Source: Bacteroidota bacterium
GTDB taxonomy: Bacteria > Bacteroidota > Bacteroidia > Chitinophagales > Chitinophagaceae
Assembly (NCBI GenBank): GCA_023409975.1
Contig: JAEYQO010000117.1
Location: 1-52,728 of the forward strand
Direction: 5' to 3'
DNA: 52,728 bases
The notes below the pieces were generated by a model. The model had not been told where the DNA came from, searched no databases, and worked only from the letters and a program-made list of their open reading frames with translations. Positions 50,417 through 52,728 of this stretch are shown piece after piece; the stretch's first letter is position 1; every line of letters begins with the position of its first letter. Both the position numbers and the translations under genes were made by a program.

Positions 50417-50565
50417 ATTTTCAATATACAGCATTTTTATAGAAAAAAGACGAATCCATGGCTGATTTTGAATGGTTTAGGTCTTAGTCTGAAAACGCTA
50501 CCTGCCTGAGAAACAAGGAGAAAAGTTTTTTTAATAGTTTTACATACAGGGGTAAACTCAAAAAC

Positions 50566-50976
50566 ATGAAGAAATCAGGCTTGTTGCTCATTTTAGTTGT
50601 CGTACTGTTCGCCTGCAAAAAAGAAGATCCGCTCACCAAACACGATACTTACAGAGAGGTCGTCTATCAGATTCAGACTGCTGATTCCAACCTGCTGGTC
50701 AACCTGATGCGCGCTGTCTATGACGATGAAAAACGGGGTAACATCGGAAAGGATACGGTCCTCGTAGACACGGGTACCTATAATATTCCAGCCACCGTTT
50801 TCACGGGTATCGAGGTCGCCCTGTTCGGTATGAGTACCATAAGCGACAATTTCGACCTGAAGATTCTCGACAAACAGGGGAACGTTCTGGCAGAAACGGA
50901 TAGCATCACGTACGATCCACCGAACCAGGCCAATCCCTTACCACGCTATCGGGCAAGGGTTTCCTTTAAGCCCTGA
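50566..50976 (+). CDS. Small lipoprotein (136 aa)
   Basis: Signal peptide MKKSGLLLILVVVLFAC with lipobox LFAC (Cys17), followed by KKED and a beta-rich mature domain without further cysteines. No recognised family. The last 31 bp overlap the 3' end of the convergent SRPBCC gene at 50946, so both stops are read on opposite strands. AT-rich sequence (T-run near 50528, ACATACAGG near 50545) precedes it. Confidence 0.7.
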   Translation: MKKSGLLLILVVVLFACKKEDPLTKHDTYREVVYQIQTADSNLLVNLMRAVYDDEKRGNIGKDTVLVDTGTYNIPATVFTGIEVALFGMSTISDNFDLKILDKQGNVLAETDSITYDPPNQANPLPRYRARVSFKP

Positions 50977-51653
50977 TCGGTGCCGCTGGTGTTCATGCCA
51001 CCACGCTCAACAAACTGTTTGAAGTTTTTGATGTCCTGACGGATCATACGTTCAAATACCGGATTCATCAGTGCAGACAATCCCTGGCCGGCAACTCCTA
51101 AAGGAGCCCTGTAGCTGATGACGACATACAGCTCCGTCCATCCGTCACCCAGCTCACGGAACTCCACTTTCCCGGCATTCTCAACAGTCGCACCCGGGAG
51201 CGAGTTCCAACCGATAAAGCTGTTCTCATGTTCTTCCACGATCACGGCATCCCAGCTCAATGTTCCCAGTCCACCAGGAACTTTGGCCTCCCAGTGTGAG
51301 GTGCGGTCGTCGACCTTCTGAACAGTTTTAAGATGTTCCATAAACCTCGGCAGGTTCTCCAGCTTCCTCCAGAAAGCATATACCTCGTTCCGGGGCTTAT
51401 TCACCGCTACCGTGGTTCTGATATTGACGTTCTTTACAGGATCGGGTAGCTTGGGTTTACCCATAGCACTGTAGCCAGGACAGTGACCCGTGATCCCCCT
51501 GTACAGCAGAAATCCGCCAACAGCCATCCGCGCCCAACCCAGATGTCTTAATCCATTGAGAAACAGCAGTGAGCCGGCAGTGACAGATAAAATACGTTCA
51601 GGAACATCAACATTGATAATGGGATTGGGACCCACAGACGAATTCTGGTTCAT
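50946..51653 (-). CDS. SRPBCC family protein with membrane-anchoring N-terminus
   Basis: The start is at ATG 51653 (an upstream Met at 51680 adds a non-conserved stretch). The 235 residues open with a DUF2892-like region holding short membrane segments (RILSVTAGSLLFLNG, RMAVGGFLLYRGITGH), followed by a SRPBCC/cyclase-dehydrase domain (VNKPRNEVYAFWRKLENLPRFMEHL, GWNSLPGATVENAGKVEFREL). Such fusions are common. Ligand unknown. It overlaps the lipoprotein gene tail-to-tail. Confidence 0.82.
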   Translation of the reverse strand: MNQNSSVGPNPIINVDVPERILSVTAGSLLFLNGLRHLGWARMAVGGFLLYRGITGHCPGYSAMGKPKLPDPVKNVNIRTTVAVNKPRNEVYAFWRKLENLPRFMEHLKTVQKVDDRTSHWEAKVPGGLGTLSWDAVIVEEHENSFIGWNSLPGATVENAGKVEFRELGDGWTELYVVISYRAPLGVAGQGLSALMNPVFERMIRQDIKNFKQFVERGGMNTSGTDQGLKETLAR

Positions 51654-51739
51654 AAAAAGGACTGCTTTAGACCCACACAAGCTAAAAAGTCATTCCAAAC
51701 CCATTTAACCCACACTGGCCTTTGGCTAGTTCTTCTCCG

Positions 51740-51809
51740 TCATCTGTCATCTCACATCTGACATCTCACATCTGACATCTGACATCTGTCATCTGACATC
51801 TGTCATCTG
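51740..51809. repeat. Ten tandem heptamers (A/T)CATCT(G/C)
   Basis: Units in order: TCATCTG, TCATCTC, ACATCTG, ACATCTC, ACATCTG, ACATCTG, ACATCTG, TCATCTG, ACATCTG, TCATCTG. Perfectly in phase over 70 bp, non-coding, between the SRPBCC gene and the SpmA-SpmB gene. Confidence 0.95.
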
Positions 51810-51835
51810 ACCACCGTTTTCTGGCCTGTAAACCA

Positions 51836-52728
51836 TCAACCAAAGAAAAGATACGCTAACCCTATCGAAGTCATGATCCCCACAAGGTCGGCCAGCAGCA
51901 TAGCGCCAATAGAATATCGTGTATCCTTGATACCTACCGCCCCGAAATAAACCGCAATCACATAGAAGGTCGTATCAGAAGATCCCTGCAAAACTCCCGA
52001 AAGCTTCCCCGCAAACGAATCAGGTCCGAAGGTATTCATAGTGTCGATCATCATTCCCCTTGCTCCACTGCCACTCAGGGGCTTGATAAGTGCCGTAGGT
52101 ATGCCATCCACAAATCGCGTATCCGTGCCTAATGCAGCAAACAACGCCTTAAACCCATTGATCAGTATATCAAAGCTGCCACTGGTCCTTAACAGGCTAA
52201 TGGCCACCAGCATGCCCACCAGATAAGGTATGATCCGCACCGCAACCTCAAATCCGCCCTTCGCTCCTGCGACAAACGCATCAAATACATCGATCTTCTT
52301 GTAAACGGCCCCGAGGAGGATCAGCAGAAAGATCGTAAGGATAAGTCCGTTACTCAGCAGATTGGAGAAAGACTCTACACCCGCCGCTGGCAGCGTGTTC
52401 AGGTAAATGACGAGCGAAGCGATTACTGCGGATAAGCCACCAATCCAGGCCAGTATCACTGGTTGAAACAGATTGATCTTCTGCTTGAAAGAAACGATAA
52501 TCATCGCCGCCATGGTAGCAGCGAACGTAGCAATCATACAGGGAATGAAAATATCCGTAGGGTTCGCGGCTCCCACTGCAGACCGGGTGGCAATAATGCT
52601 TACCGGGATCAATGTCAGCCCAGAAGCATGCAGCGCAAGAAACATCACCTGTGCATTTGAAGCCCGCTCTTTGCTGGGGTTCAATTCCTGAAGGCTTTCC
52701 ATAGCCTTGATGCCAAAGGGCGTGGCAG
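51836..52728 (-). CDS. SpmA-SpmB fusion, nucleoside-recognition membrane protein (5' end off window)
   Basis: The frame continues without stop to the window edge (upstream residues ATPFGIKAMESL), so the start lies outside. The visible about 297 residues cover the end of the SpmA-like half (ASNAQVMFLALHASGLTLIPVSIIA, GAANPTDIFIP) and the whole SpmB-like half (VRIIPYLVGMLVAISLLR, KPLSGSGARGMMIDTMNTFGPDS, VLQGSSDTTFYVIAVYFGAVG), with about eight membrane helices. In Bacteroidota the two spore-maturation-like halves are fused; the organism need not sporulate. A transport-like role is inferred. Confidence 0.85.
   Translation of the reverse strand, partial: ATPFGIKAMESLQELNPSKERASNAQVMFLALHASGLTLIPVSIIATRSAVGAANPTDIFIPCMIATFAATMAAMIIVSFKQKINLFQPVILAWIGGLSAVIASLVIYLNTLPAAGVESFSNLLSNGLILTIFLLILLGAVYKKIDVFDAFVAGAKGGFEVAVRIIPYLVGMLVAISLLRTSGSFDILINGFKALFAALGTDTRFVDGIPTALIKPLSGSGARGMMIDTMNTFGPDSFAGKLSGVLQGSSDTTFYVIAVYFGAVGIKDTRYSIGAMLLADLVGIMTSIGLAYLFFG

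Overview
The window reads as a chromosomal segment of a Bacteroidota organism, most likely a Chitinophagaceae-type bacterium. The support is several independent traits: many starts lack a Shine-Dalgarno sequence; several start regions carry the Bacteroidota promoter element TAnnTTTG, best seen upstream of tRNA-Lys with a matching -33 TTTG; there are three TonB-dependent or OMP-barrel receptors with N-terminal carboxypeptidase-like domains; DUF4197, DUF4199, DUF6122 and BatA-type proteins are present; CarB is short; and the dihydroorotase-like protein has a degenerate active site. The genus is an inference. No rRNA and no CRISPR array were seen.

Layout. 1-9.95 kb is housekeeping: the end of a membrane protein, the cell-shape operon mreB-mreC-mreD (minus strand), carB with a structured leader and a strong terminator, a tatC-rpiB-msrB cluster, and a GT-B glycosyltransferase that has no canonical start codon. 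10-16 kb holds two small proteins, a LutB-type Fe-S protein, a polysaccharide-deacetylase-like protein, a DUF349 coiled-coil protein and a DUF4197 protein. 16.2-23.6 kb holds an outer-membrane barrel and the tight operon BatA-like / pseudo-dihydroorotase / DUF4199 / GT2. 23.7-32.9 kb holds a CoA-transferase, an iron-uptake pair (TonB receptor plus PepSY membrane protein), DinB and GNAT-DUF1572 proteins, a Gly-Asn repeat lipoprotein, an AlkD-like protein and a glycosyltransferase.

33-39.9 kb is a decayed accessory region. It has a frameshifted gene, two PH-like membrane proteins, a GNAT protein, a four-copy repeat array resembling IS21-type transposon ends, a SnoaL/DUF4440 plus serine-hydrolase fusion, an AT-rich orphan gene, a beheaded DUF4145 gene and a broken serine-recombinase tail. 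The recombinase tail abuts a tRNA-Lys gene, which suggests an old integration event.

40-52.7 kb returns to core-like genes: a TonB receptor, a lipoprotein, a beta-propeller/amidohydrolase fusion, a sensory-rhodopsin-transducer homologue, DUF6122, START and SRPBCC proteins and an SpmA-SpmB fusion. Into this is inserted an IS110-family transposon of the IS1111 type.

The most interesting object is that transposon (about 44085-45592). It has 12-bp subterminal inverted repeats. Directly after the transposase stop codon lie two hairpins with perfect 9-bp stems and large loops, the position and shape expected of a bridge RNA/seekRNA. A 12-bp inverted repeat could fold the transposase start codon into a hairpin in read-through transcripts. 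Heptamer repeat blocks lie on both sides of the element, and a degenerate copy of its left end sits beyond its right end.
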